Part shown: piece after piece, positions 46,501 to 56,825 of the stretch | Layout: each line of letters starts with the position of its first letter | Position numbering within the stretch: position 1 is the first letter of the stretch | Source of the DNA: Henckelia pumila | Taxonomy: Eukaryota; Streptophyta; Magnoliopsida; Lamiales; Gesneriaceae | DNA length: 64,000 nt | Reading direction: 5' to 3' | NCBI RefSeq assembly: GCF_033568475.1 | Contig: NC_133123.1 | Location: 3,658,001-3,722,000, forward strand | Made by a program: the position numbers and the translations under genes | Notes under the pieces: generated by a model | The model's input: the letters and a program-made list of their open reading frames with translations, nothing else | What the model was told of the DNA's origin: nothing | Database searches by the model: none

Positions 46501-47539
46501 ATTCCTCTAATATGACACATTAATTTAAAAAAGACTTGTATAACTAAAATTTTAAATGCATATCATGTGTACACACATACGATATATGGGCTCAGCTTCT
46601 GGTATTAATTATGTCAGCATATCATCACGGGTTAACCACACCGACGAAAAATACACGGTAACCCTTACTCTTATGCTATCAAGCTTCACAACATAATATT
46701 TTGAGTCAACGTTATATCTAAAACGATGACCATATACCATAATGCTTCGGTAATAGCGCTGATTTTGACCTAGACTGATTAATCTATTATTTGTTTTAAT
46801 AGAAAAGGGCATTCTTGCCAGTGATGATTACAACAAAACATGACAACAAGATGTATTAGTGAAGTGCTGCATTTTAGCATCTGAAGAATCATAGCACCGA
46901 CAGTTTGCATAATTCGTAAGCGACATCTTAGAGGAATTGTCTTTGCAGTTTGATAACAAATATCACTGGTTACCTGTCTCAACTCAGAAGCTTTGTTTTT
47001 GTCGTGGTCCATAACGTAACTGAATATAAAAACCCAAAACCCAACAGATTAACTCACACATGTCCATATACAAGCTTAAGGTTTATACATGCGGATGTAT
47101 CACATTTGGCACGTTTTACTTTCTTAACAAGTTAAAGCTTAGAAGTATCTTGAATACAGAAGCCTTGAACATTAATTTTAAGATCCGAGCTTTTTACGTG
47201 ATTTTGTCACGAAAATAGTAGCAAAAGCAGTTGTGTATTTGAAAGATGAATGTGATTGGATTGGGAAAGCTATCTTTCTATCAAAAAAATAAATTCTATG
47301 AAAAACTCTTCTCTATTTATAAAACAGAAGCCAAAACAGCTACAAAAAGCCATATTTTCTGATTCCTGGTTTCAAAAATAGCTTTCCTATCTAATCAGAA
47401 CATCTCCTGAAAAATCACACCTTTAAATATGAATTCTCAATAAAAATGTACTCTTATCAACATTTGAAGCTTACCCGACTGCATTGAAGAGGCAACTGTT
47501 ATCTGATGGAATAACTCTCCTAACGACGATACCTTCCAT
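43570..47539 (-). CDS. OTU2: OTU-domain deubiquitinase (OTU1/YOD1 type), complete, 8 exons
   Basis: Cysteine protease cleaving ubiquitin chains, related to yeast Otu1 and Arabidopsis OTU2 (At1g50670), which act with CDC48 in ER-associated degradation. Exons (minus): 47539-47475, 47019-46974, 46062-45954, 44799-44708, 44609-44547, 44231-44113, 43832-43757, 43626-43570; phases join, GT-AG, 208 residues, the usual length. The catalytic Cys16 lies in PSDNSCLFNAVGYVM (Asp13 beside it) and the catalytic His120 in IYDGLHYDALA. Other landmarks: WILNPEKWGGAIELAILAD, YDIQTTRCDIYGQ, SPFEGAPEEFDQTIF. The C terminus has the C2H2-type finger LRCGVCQIGVIGQ-EAVEHAQATGH. The plant form lacks the N-terminal UBX-like domain of Otu1. 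Introns are long and AT-rich without recognisable insertions. Confidence 0.95.
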
Positions 47540-49582
47540 TTCAAACCTGATAATCATCAAAATCATGCATAAATTATTCTGAAGTTTTCTGCACAAGAAA
47601 CATATAATTGATGAAGACTAACTGTAAAATCATGAATCCAAAATCACGGCTGCACCCAACAGGAGCGACAAGCGGAAAAAAAAATTAAAATTTTTAGATA
47701 ATTATCTTAAAAGACATATTTCGCAGCCCTCATTCTATTCATTCCCATAGTATGACAATTAAAGAAAAGTAAAACCAATCAAGCATCAAACTTTTTTATT
47801 CAGCCTCTACGCTCAGGCAAAAATAAAACCATCAACAATCTTTATTCAATCAAAACATTCCAAATGTTAGAGTTTTACCTGAATAATCAGCTGAAATCGA
47901 AGAAGAAGCAAGTTTTAGATCTAGATTACGTGCCAGGAATTGCGTTAGCTTTGAGACAAACCAGAAAGGAGATAAAGCAAAATGGGATCTTCAGGAAAAA
48001 GTTATCAAAAAAATTATTGTAGAATAAAAAAATTATTGTAGGATGGTCACAATAGTCTACAGAAAGCTAGTACAGATAGGATTTGCGATTCACGGAACGG
48101 AGGGATTTGTAGAAGGTGTGGCAAAATATGCAGCTCTCAAGTTCCTTTGTGCGGAAGAGGAAGGTGAGGTGGAATTTGGATTTATTTAATTAAATAACCC
48201 TTAGATCGATTTGAAAATATAATCTTCTTAATTTTTTTTTTTGTTTTGTTTTTGCATTTCCTTTTATTTGAAGGGCATTTTACAAATTTTTTTGTATGAC
48301 ATCTGTACTTAATTATTGGGCCGGGTCTTTTATATGGGCCTGACGTCAGTTTTCCCAGTTTCATATCCTTTGATATTGGATCTTTTGATTAGTACTGGGC
48401 CGATACTACTACAACCCTAACCAAAATTTTGCGCTACACCATTTGACTGGAGCCCGATTGAAAAACAATTTGGGCTGAGGACAGATTGAAATCCTAGTCG
48501 GGTTTGGGCCGTTTAGCACATTGATCTTTACGATTTTGTCTATGCTGACCCTGCCCGAATCATGATGATCTCAAATGCCAAAAAAAAATTGACCGTTGGA
48601 CGTAGCACATGAGCAGTGCCCAATAGACAAAGCCGATCTTTACTCGTTTTTACATAAATGATAAGAAGTCTGTTAAAAAAACGGAGTCATGCCAATAATT
48701 TATAGTTGATCTGAAATCAATGTTTCAAGTTTGAGAATGTTTTTCAATATCGACAATCCATCAACCCAACTCAAAAAAAAAAAGATTGGTAAGAATCAAT
48801 GTGGGTTGTTGGAATTTAAGATAATATCTAAGGATATGTTAAACACAACAATTTTGGAGCTCGATTTAATTGTCGTTAATCTCGTGATTCAAAATTTCGT
48901 CCGACTCTCTAGGTTGTAAATGGTTGGTTCAATTCGGGAGGAAAAATTAAAAACGATGACTAAACTTGTGAGCTATCTAACAATTTTTAATTTACGTTGT
49001 GATTATTATATATTATACAATATAAAAATATGTATTCATAGACACGATATATACTGCATCACGTCAACCATTTTCCACATAGAATTTGTTTCCTTGTTTG
49101 GTCAATCTGACCTAATAAGATTTGATTAAATCTCTCGCGAGACAATTATAATGATATACAAAGATGTATTTATCTTAAGTCAATCTTGAACCACAACGCA
49201 CCTCAATTAATTTTTATACCAATGCAAAATTTTAATTAGTCCATTAAATTCTAGCTCATTTCTTGGCTCATTACATTGTACTGTTTAATGAAGCTCTAGC
49301 TACATAACTTATCACCCTTTAATAATATTATATTATATATAATATAATATATAATTTATTACATTAAGTTCAAATCTACCTTTACTTTAATTTTTATGTT
49401 CGTCTATGTGGATCTATATTTGTAAAACACATCGACACAACCTGACCGACCCTTATCCAAAATAAAAAAAAAAATTAATATAAAAACAATATATTTTCTT
49501 GAATCAAATCTAATAATAACAAAATTAATTCCTAAAACTATGGCATTAGAGCAATTGCTTTTTAATAATAATAATAATAGAT

Positions 49583-49890
49583 AAAACTGCAAATTTGGTT
49601 CTGTATGTTTGTCATTTTGCGATTTTGGTCCTTTATGTTTTCATATTTCAGTTTTAGTCTTATACGTTCTGATCTTTGGCAATTTAGGTCCTTTTTATTC
49701 GAAAATGCTTACGTGGCACTGTACACGTCAGCTCCGCATCAGCACTGAATTTGTGCCATGTCAGCGTCATGTCTGAAAAATGACTAAAATTGCCAAAAAA
49801 TAAAGATAGCGGACTAAAACTGAAATCTAAAAATTTAAAGGACTGAATCGCAAAATAACAAACATATAAGACAAAAAAACAATTTTTTCA
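49583..49890. mobile_element. Long-TIR MITE, GGTCC/GCGATTTTG type
   Basis: About 300 bp with imperfect inverted arms of about 75 bp: left TATGTTTGTCATTTTGCGAT...GGTCCTTTA...TTTCAGTTTTAGTC; right, on the other strand, TATGTTTGTTATTTTGCGAT...AGTCCTTTA...TTTCAGTTTTAGTC. The core contains GCTTACGTGGCAC and GTGCCATGTCAGC. AAT-repeat sequence on both sides hides the target duplication. Confidence 0.65.
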
Positions 49891-50198
49891 TAATAATAAT
49901 ATCCAATGTCCCTTAAAAAAAACCAATAACAATAATAATAATAATCATGTCAAGGACTTTGTCGTGCCACTCTTTCAATGCCCCGACCATTTCAGCAGTT
50001 CATAGTTGCACTCAATCCAACACCCCATTCAACAAGTTGCTACCAAAATTAAATTTAATTATCGACAGCGCAGTCACCAAATTTCTCGAACCAATTATAA
50101 ATTGTTACGTGGAGAAACAAAAAAAGCTGAACAGGTCAACGTATCTGCCACGTAGGATAGCCCCAACACCATCAATGTGGCCACCCTCCCCTGCCTCC

Positions 50199-50206
50199 TT
50201 TATATT
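50199..50206 (+). promoter_or_regulatory. TATA box of the PADRE-type gene
   Basis: CCTTTATATTCGAC, about 65 bp upstream of the ATG at 50267 and within the usual distance for a short 5' UTR. Confidence 0.5.
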
Positions 50207-50266
50207 CGACACCACACCAGCACCATTACCAGCACCAGCTTTGAATTTGATTTCATACAGATCAAT

Positions 50267-50536
50267 ATGGGAAATTGCATCAGGAAACAAACTCGCAAGC
50301 AGTTTCACGATACATGCCGCGGAGACTCGAAAGGCGCGGGTTCGGAGAAGAGTACGCTTGTCGGAGAAGAAAAGGGAGCGGATCGGGTGACGGTTAAAGT
50401 CTCGAAGAAACAGCTGCAGCAGTTGCTGCAACAAGCGGATGTTGAGGGGCTGTCATCCGAGGACCTTTTATCCCGATTGATGAACGCCGGTGATCAACGG
50501 CCGTGGATCCCTTCCCTGCAGAGTGTAGCTGAATAA
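50267..50536 (+). CDS. Small PADRE (DUF4228)-type protein with myristoylation motif
   Basis: An 89-residue single-exon protein. It starts MGNCIRKQ, a typical N-myristoylation plus palmitoylation signal that would place it at membranes. The middle is polar and the C-terminal half has the PADRE pattern: VTVKVSKKQLQQLLQQADVE, then LSSEDLLSRLMNAG and the terminal WIPSLQSVAE, comparable to the family's W-RP-LQSIPE ending. PADRE genes are commonly induced by pathogens and abiotic stress; molecular role unknown. The reading frame stays open upstream of this ATG, but the MGNC context and TATA distance support 50267. No intron needed. Confidence 0.85.
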   Translation: MGNCIRKQTRKQFHDTCRGDSKGAGSEKSTLVGEEKGADRVTVKVSKKQLQQLLQQADVEGLSSEDLLSRLMNAGDQRPWIPSLQSVAE

Positions 50537-51640
50537 GCAAGCTTGGTCGGCAGGTTACTTCTTCTGTCGATTCACACTCCTTCTCGAGCAATTCTCTGGT
50601 CTCTGTTCGCTAAAATTAGGTTTTAATTTGGAGATTTTGTTCACGATCAGTTGGGAGGATGGAGCCTGGACCTGGAGATTTATTGCTGGAAATGGAATTG
50701 TGATTGTGTAAATAGAAACTTTTTCCCCCCTCAAAATAAGAACGTTGCTTTATTCTTTACTCTCAAGTCTCTAACTAGTTCCCATGAAAAAAATAAACTT
50801 TCGTCTAATCTGTCAAATACAAGCAATTAAATTTTAACTACAGAAAATTCCGCCTCAAATTAACCGTTTCAGAACATTTCAGTTCAAATTATTAGAGCAT
50901 CTCCAAATGCAATATGGTGCAACACTCTAGCTTTACGCTATCTTTTTTCTTTTTCTTTTCTTTTTTTTTGGTTTTTTTGTCTTGTTTTTTTTTTCTAATT
51001 TATTATTTAATTATTTAAATAAATAAAAATAAAATTCATAAATTAAATAATGAGCTTAAATATTTAAATAAATAAAATAAAATTTAAAAAATGCTTAAAA
51101 TTATTCTGAAAATATATGTAAATTTTTAATTCATTAATATTTCTACATAGAAAATATTATTTTAGATATAATTGATATTTTAATTATTGTGTTTAAAAAT
51201 ATTTTGTGGAAAAAATTAGTTGTTGAGAATGAAATGATAGAGAATATGGTATTGAGTGATGATGACCTAAAGTCTTTTTTCCAAACACGACATAAAGTCT
51301 GGACCACTCTGAGAAATGGTTGCTGTAGATTTATCAGTGATGCTCGCTATACATGTCTGAGAGCGCATAATTTCGGCTTTGTTTAAGATATAGATGAAGA
51401 TGAGGCCCATTTGAATCAAAATCCTGACATAGGCCCAAAAATAATGGGTCCTAACTGGACATTTTACCCAGCCCCCAGCATTTCAGGACTTTGTCCGTAG
51501 ATATGGTATTGAGTGATGATGAGCATTTTTTAAAAAATATTTAATTGTTAAATTAGTTCAGACATATAAGTCGTGCAACTTTACTCTTGTCTTAATCTTA
51601 TTAGTAAAGAAACAAAAAATTAAATATATATATATATAGA

Positions 51641-51804
51641 GTTTTTTTCAAGTGTCCACCTATCATACCCACTATCATGCCCACTAATGATGTGGCACTA
51701 TTATATTGAACCTACAATTTATCACATCTTTATCACATCCAATAGAATAGTGACACATCATTGGTGGACATGGTAGTGGGCATGATAGGTAGGGACCTAA
51801 AAAA

Positions 51805-51807
<3 letters not shown>
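51641..51807. mobile_element. Foldback MITE, copy 2
   Basis: Same family as 20251-20388. Arms of about 50 bp: left CAAGTGTCCACCTATCATACCCACTATCATGCCCACTAATGATGTGGCACTATT-type sequence, with the right arm its complement. Shares ATCCAATAGAATAGTGACAC with copy 1. Flanked by TA runs on both sides (the right one at 51808-51848). Confidence 0.75.

Positions 51808-51848
<41 letters not shown>
51808..51848. repeat. (TA)n microsatellite
   Basis: About 20 TA units directly next to the foldback MITE; probably a target-site feature of that family. Confidence 0.9.
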
Positions 51849-51850
<2 letters not shown>

Positions 51851-53694
51851 TTTTTACGAGAATATTTGTGTATATATTATGATGCAACTGTACAGGACTC
51901 GGAACTCGAAATTCAAAATAAATGACATTAATTTATTCGAAAGAGACGTATTACCAGGGTTGGTCTTTAACCTAAATCCCAAATTTTGAATTAAATCACT
52001 TTCTTTCGCACACTTTCTATATCATACGAACTGACCCATGGTTCTTTCAGCTATGTATAATCATTAGTATAAAGTTTAATTTCCTCCCGGAACTCTACTC
52101 TAAGGTGCACCCTTCTCAAGATTTCAGCTCTTACATCTGATTTCCTTTCTTTTGCTAGCAAATTTTTTTTTTTTGTCGTTCTTCCTCTAACGCGTGTAAA
52201 TCTGTGCTTTTGTCGCGGGCATTTAGCTTGTTTAGACTGGGAGCTCTACTTTCGGGGGGCCATTTCTGTTGATTTTGGTTAAACGAGGATTGGAAATTTC
52301 TGGGTTCTTTTTGTTGCATGGTGTCTGTGAGCTTTTTGAGTTTTCTATCATGTGATAATTTATGGTTTAGTAATCTTCTCAGGAAAGGATGATGAGTTTT
52401 TGTTGCTACTGTAAAAGAGGCTGTGTAATTTCAACCCCTTAAACCCATTTGTACTCTCGGTTTCTTTTGCTTCTATCATTACAATACTGCTAAGTTTTGT
52501 CGAGTTTCTATCCGCGAAAGCGGTATCGTAGTGCTTGTTCGAGGTTTTGGCTGCATTTATTGCAATGTAGTGGAGGACTGACGAAAAAGAATCAAATATC
52601 AGTAATATAGATACAGTTCCTAAAGCTTGATTGAGTTGTATAATTCTATGCGATAACCATAAGTGGAGAGATTTGAAAGAATATCCTTTGTTTGACCAGA
52701 TTTTGAAATGTAACGTTTTCAATTTATAATCTTTGTTTGCTCTTCGGTTCTTCTACATTTTCATTTTGCTAAAAAAATTTAAGAAAAGTGGGAGAGAAGA
52801 CCTCACTGCTTAAGAAGTAACTATAGAACCTATGGATTAATGATGTACGGGTTCCATTCTTTCAAGAAAGGTCACAAAGCATATTTTCTATTGAATTTTT
52901 TTTTAACACAGCGTAATAATGCTGTAAAATATGTTGTTTCATTTGTTATCCCTAAAAACTGAGAAGGTCAGATTGTGCCTGTCTTTATTTGTTCTATTGA
53001 TTTTTTTTTTCTTTTTTGCTTTCTTTGGCATGTCCTTTTAGTTTCCTATTTCTGAGTTAGATTCTAAATAAGGTTAATTATTGTTGCTATTCATTCTTGA
53101 TGATCCAGACAGTGAATTAGCTTTAGCTAATATCCACCCTCGGTAGTATTATTGTGCTATGTTATAGTCTCCTTGTGGAACCATGTGTCACTCCACGTAT
53201 CACTCAGACTATAGGAGTTTATCACTTACCGCCTGAAATAAAGGATTCCTATAGTGATTACATGCAATTCAAGATTAGAGCGGGCTCGGTTTTCAACAGG
53301 GAAAAAATACTCTTGTAGGTTATCAGCACCATCATGTTTGGGTGAATGTGGTCAGTTCTTGTTCGTTAAATTTTGTAACTCGGTGTCAGTCGATTTTATC
53401 TACATCTTAGAAAAAAAAAAATGGCTTTGAAGATGATATATTCACTTTCATAGGAAACAAATAAGTTGCCTTATGCAGCTTCTTTTTTTTTCTTGTTTTT
53501 TTCCTTTTTTTTTTGTGCATGTGTGTCTCCATATGTAAAAGTTATAACTACTACTGATTTTCTCTGTTATTATTGCCAGATATTTTTCAGAATATACACC
53601 AGGGCCTATTGCATTGTCTTAATTTACAATTTTACTTTCAGGGACTAACGAATATAGCTAAAATATAAGGTAAACTTTTCTGTAATTTCTCAAA

Positions 53695-54936
53695 ATGAAT
53701 CAAGTTAATCAAGGTGAGGGCTCTGTTATCCCATTTATCCATCAAGTAAAGAAGCGACGGGGTCGTCCACGTAAAGATACAGGCCTTAAGCATGCTCGAG
53801 CTGCTTATGCACCTCCTGGTTTTGAGGTCAAGCAAGAATATCCTCCTCAGAGAGCTTATAAAACAAATAGTGATATTATGGTTGGCCAGGCTGTGACTGG
53901 TGTTGTTCAGGCCACATTTGATGCTGGTTATTTGCTTACTGTCAGAATAGGCAACTCGAACACAAATTTTAGAGGTGTGGTTTTTAAGCCAGGGAATTAC
54001 GCTCCTATCACTGCTGAAACTGATTTAGCTCCACATCTCCAAATGATCAAAAGAAATGATGTCCGTCTCCCACATGAGCACCGAAGTTGGTCACGAAGCC
54101 AGAAACTTTCCGTCCAAACAACTGGTCCCGTGCCTTCAAAATTAAAGTATCCCTCACCAGCAACAGCTCCTTCTGTTCCCACTGTGGGCGCGAGAGGCAC
54201 TGTTGTTCCTGTTGTCCTTCAACCTGTTAACCGTTCAAATGGATATTCGGGTACCAATCCAATTCCGTCAGATACATCCCGAGCTCCTCATGTGATTGCT
54301 TTTGGAAACAAAGATGATCATATGGTCGGAACGTCAGCTATGTTACCTCCAAATCAATCTATTCCAGCTAGCCAGATTTTTGTGAGCACAGAACCCAATT
54401 CAAGCCACCGAGTTTCCAAAGAAAGTGAGCAGAATGACAGGGTTTCTTCACTTAATGAAGGCATCCCCGTGGCTGGGCATGGTGAGAAAGGCGAGCCAAT
54501 GAAATCAACAGATGTTAATACACCTGACTCGTCACAATCAACATATAGTCAAGTCGAGAGTGACTCAGAAGCTTGGAAATCTTCACCAGAAAATTCAGGC
54601 ATCGTGTCTAACCAGGAGGCTGGAAATTCCAATGAGCCCTTCTTAACTGAGTCCATGCAAACTACTTTTGTTGCAAAACCTCTGTTCACCTACGGAACTG
54701 GAAAAATGACCGAGCTTTTAAAGGTGGGATGTAGAATAAACCTTGCAAATATTTGTGTTTAATTAATTATTTGCCTCGATGATCTTAAATTGGATGCCAA
54801 TCTGTAGGCTGTGCAGGAAAATATGAAAGATAACTCGATGCAAATTGCTGAACAGCTGAGCTTTGCGCCCCAAGTTGAATATCATGCAACTATGAGTGCA
54901 GAAACTGATCCTAAAAATGAAGCAAGCATCCCGTGA
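53695..54936 (+). CDS. AT-hook DNA-binding-type protein, complete, two coding exons
   Basis: Exons 53695-54723 and 54808-54936 join in phase across a GT-AG intron to give 385 residues. A single AT-hook lies near the N terminus: KKRRGRPRK at residues 19-27 with the RGRP core at 22-25, which binds the minor groove of AT-rich DNA. It is followed by a conserved block, VGQAVTGVVQATFDAGYLLT then RIGNSNTNFRGVVFKPGNYA (about residues 63-105), typical of a plant-specific AT-hook family that is not the AHL/PPC type, as no PPC domain is seen. The remainder is Ser/Pro/Asn-rich and likely disordered. Reading through the intron would add 12 residues and stop at 54762, a possible retained-intron form. Specific function unknown; probably a nuclear chromatin-associated protein. 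Confidence 0.85.
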
Positions 54937-56019
54937 TGGAAATACTTGGTTCATACCTTGTGTTAAGGATTCAACTTCTAGAAGTACTTGAATTTCAACC
55001 TCAAGATTGCTGAAGGATTTGTTTATTGTGATCGAGGATCTACAAGAGGGATAGCTGATTTTCAGGTCCAGAAAGGATTTGATTGATAATAATAAAGTGA
55101 CTCTCTCTTTATATCTACATTGAATCAAATCGCCATTTTCTATGCCATGGGTTTGATGATAATCTTATTAACAGACGCTTTCATGACCTTTGTTTAATCT
55201 TTCATTCAGTTAATTTGGCTCCCTTGTGTTCATCTTTGGTGTACTTCAGTTTTGCTGTTTTGTGTTCTGATGAATGTATTACTTCAAAAGATTATTGAAA
55301 GACCATTTTCAAAACACGTGTGTGATGTGAGTACATGTACACTTCAGAAGCCTTCTCTTTTAGATGGATATTTACATTATCCATTTGGCAACACACTTGT
55401 CAAATTAAAAAAAATTAACAATCACATTTGATTCTTTTGAAATATAATTTTAATTTTTAACAATAAATTATGATGATGAATTGTTCAAGTTAATTCACTT
55501 GTTGAGTACATTTCACGTAGCGTATTTCTATATTTTCTCTCTCGGGTAGTTTTATTTGAATTTAACGCAAATATTCTATTTATAGTAAAGTTATGACTAG
55601 TACTCCTATTAATAGACGAAGAGTAAGACAAAAAAAGTTTGGGTAATAAGGATCAAACATGATATGTATTATATAACTACAAATCATGATATAACAGGAG
55701 ATAGAGTACGATCAATTCATATAACCGATCCAGTCAGTGATGAGACAAAAGTTTGTGTTGTTAACAAAATTGTATATATTTTTTAACTTCTGCACAAAAT
55801 GAGCGTGTTAAGCGTTTGGTGGTGATTTTGATTTTTCTGCAAAATATTTCCTGAAATATATTCCTAGAAGTTCCATTGGAAAATCGCCGAATGCATGAGC
55901 CATTCTGAAAATAGACAATTTTTTTTTGGAAGTATGAAAATAGACATTTTTAATTATAAGCGTAATGTTACATAAAAAACAATTGATATATAATTTGAGA
56001 CCATATATATATACATATA

Positions 56020-56168
56020 CAGCTCCGATCCCATACCCTAGGGTGTAGAAAAACTGTATGCGACCACTAAAACCCGGTGGTGCAAAAAAAAGAAACAAAA
56101 CCCACTACCGGGTTTTAGTGGTCGTACACAGTTTTTCTGCACCCTAGGGTGCAGGGAATCGGAGCTGT
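56020..56168. mobile_element. Foldback MITE with about 58-bp arms
   Basis: Left arm CAGCTCCGATCCCATACCCT continues through GAAAAACTGT and CGACCACTAAAACCCGG; the right arm is its near-perfect reverse complement, separated by a short A-rich loop. Each arm also holds the palindrome CCCTAGGG. TA-rich flanks on both sides (ACATATA, TATATATA). Would form a strong hairpin if transcribed. Confidence 0.8.
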
Positions 56169-56369
56169 ATATATATAATCATTTACTTTTAGACGGTATT
56201 ACGTATTTATTTGATTTGATGTTTTGTGTTTTTTTTTGTCTATTCTATACTATTAAATAATTCGGTAATTTGTAATTCAGTCCCTAAATCAAAATATAAA
56301 TCGGTGATCAGTCCTTGCCAGAATTTTTTTTTAATTCTCTGGTCCCACAAGTTTTGTCTCGGATGAAAT

Positions 56370-56760
56370 TCGGTATAAAACATAAAAAATATGGTACACG
56401 TACATGATATTTGAGTATCAAATGTTTCAAATATGATATTAATGTATGATTTTTTAGTACTCAAATATGTAAGCAAATATTGATTTAATGACACATTTGT
56501 CTTCTTAAGATGACAATCAGTACAAAATATTAGAAATACGATACTAATATATGATATTTGAGTATCAAATGTGTTAGATCTTATACAAATATATGATTTT
56601 TGAGTATTAAAAAAATATTGATATTAATAGCATATTTATCTTATTTGGATGAAAATCGTTACAAAACATTGAAAATATGGTACCAATATATGATATTTGA
56701 GTATCCAATGTGTTAGATTTGGTACAAATATATGATTTTTGAGTACTCAAGCATATGTTA
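56370..56760. repeat. Tandem repeat, three units of about 140-147 bp
   Basis: ATGATATTTGAGTATC recurs at 56404, 56551 and 56690, each time followed about 40 bp later by ATATGATTTTTGAGTA or a variant. Units are diverged, so the array is old. Confidence 0.75.
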
Positions 56761-56825
56761 CAAGTTCACATTAATAAAAATATTTAAATTTTATACTCAA
56801 AATTTTATTTTTTGTACTCGATATT

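Larger units (their letters stand above)
47540..50266. other. Intergenic between OTU gene and PADRE-type gene (divergent promoters)
   Basis: The genes point away from each other, so both promoters lie here: the OTU 5' UTR probably extends to about 48100, with a possible additional 5' intron, and the PADRE gene has a TATA box at 50199. The middle is AT-rich; an inverted-repeat element occupies about 49583-49890. Confidence 0.55.
50537..53694. other. PADRE gene 3' side, spacer, and AT-hook gene 5' region
   Basis: 50537-50760 is the probable 3' UTR. 50900-51900 is AT-rich with a foldback MITE and a TA microsatellite. From about 52000 base composition becomes balanced and pyrimidine-rich, consistent with the 5' UTR exon(s) and an intron of the AT-hook gene; a good acceptor (TTTTACTTTCAG) ends at 53641, 53 bp before its ATG. 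Open frames here show no family motif. Confidence 0.5.
54937..56825. other. AT-hook gene 3' side and AT-rich spacer
   Basis: 54937-55290 is probably 3' UTR. The rest is AT-rich with a foldback element (56020-56168) and a tandem repeat (56370-56760) leading up to the LTR that begins at 56826. No gene recognised. Confidence 0.55.

Noticed and set aside
49947-50390. 147-codon plus-strand open frame overlapping the PADRE-type gene
   Set aside because: A different frame from the one with MGNC and the PADRE signature; it spans the promoter and TATA box and has no family motif.
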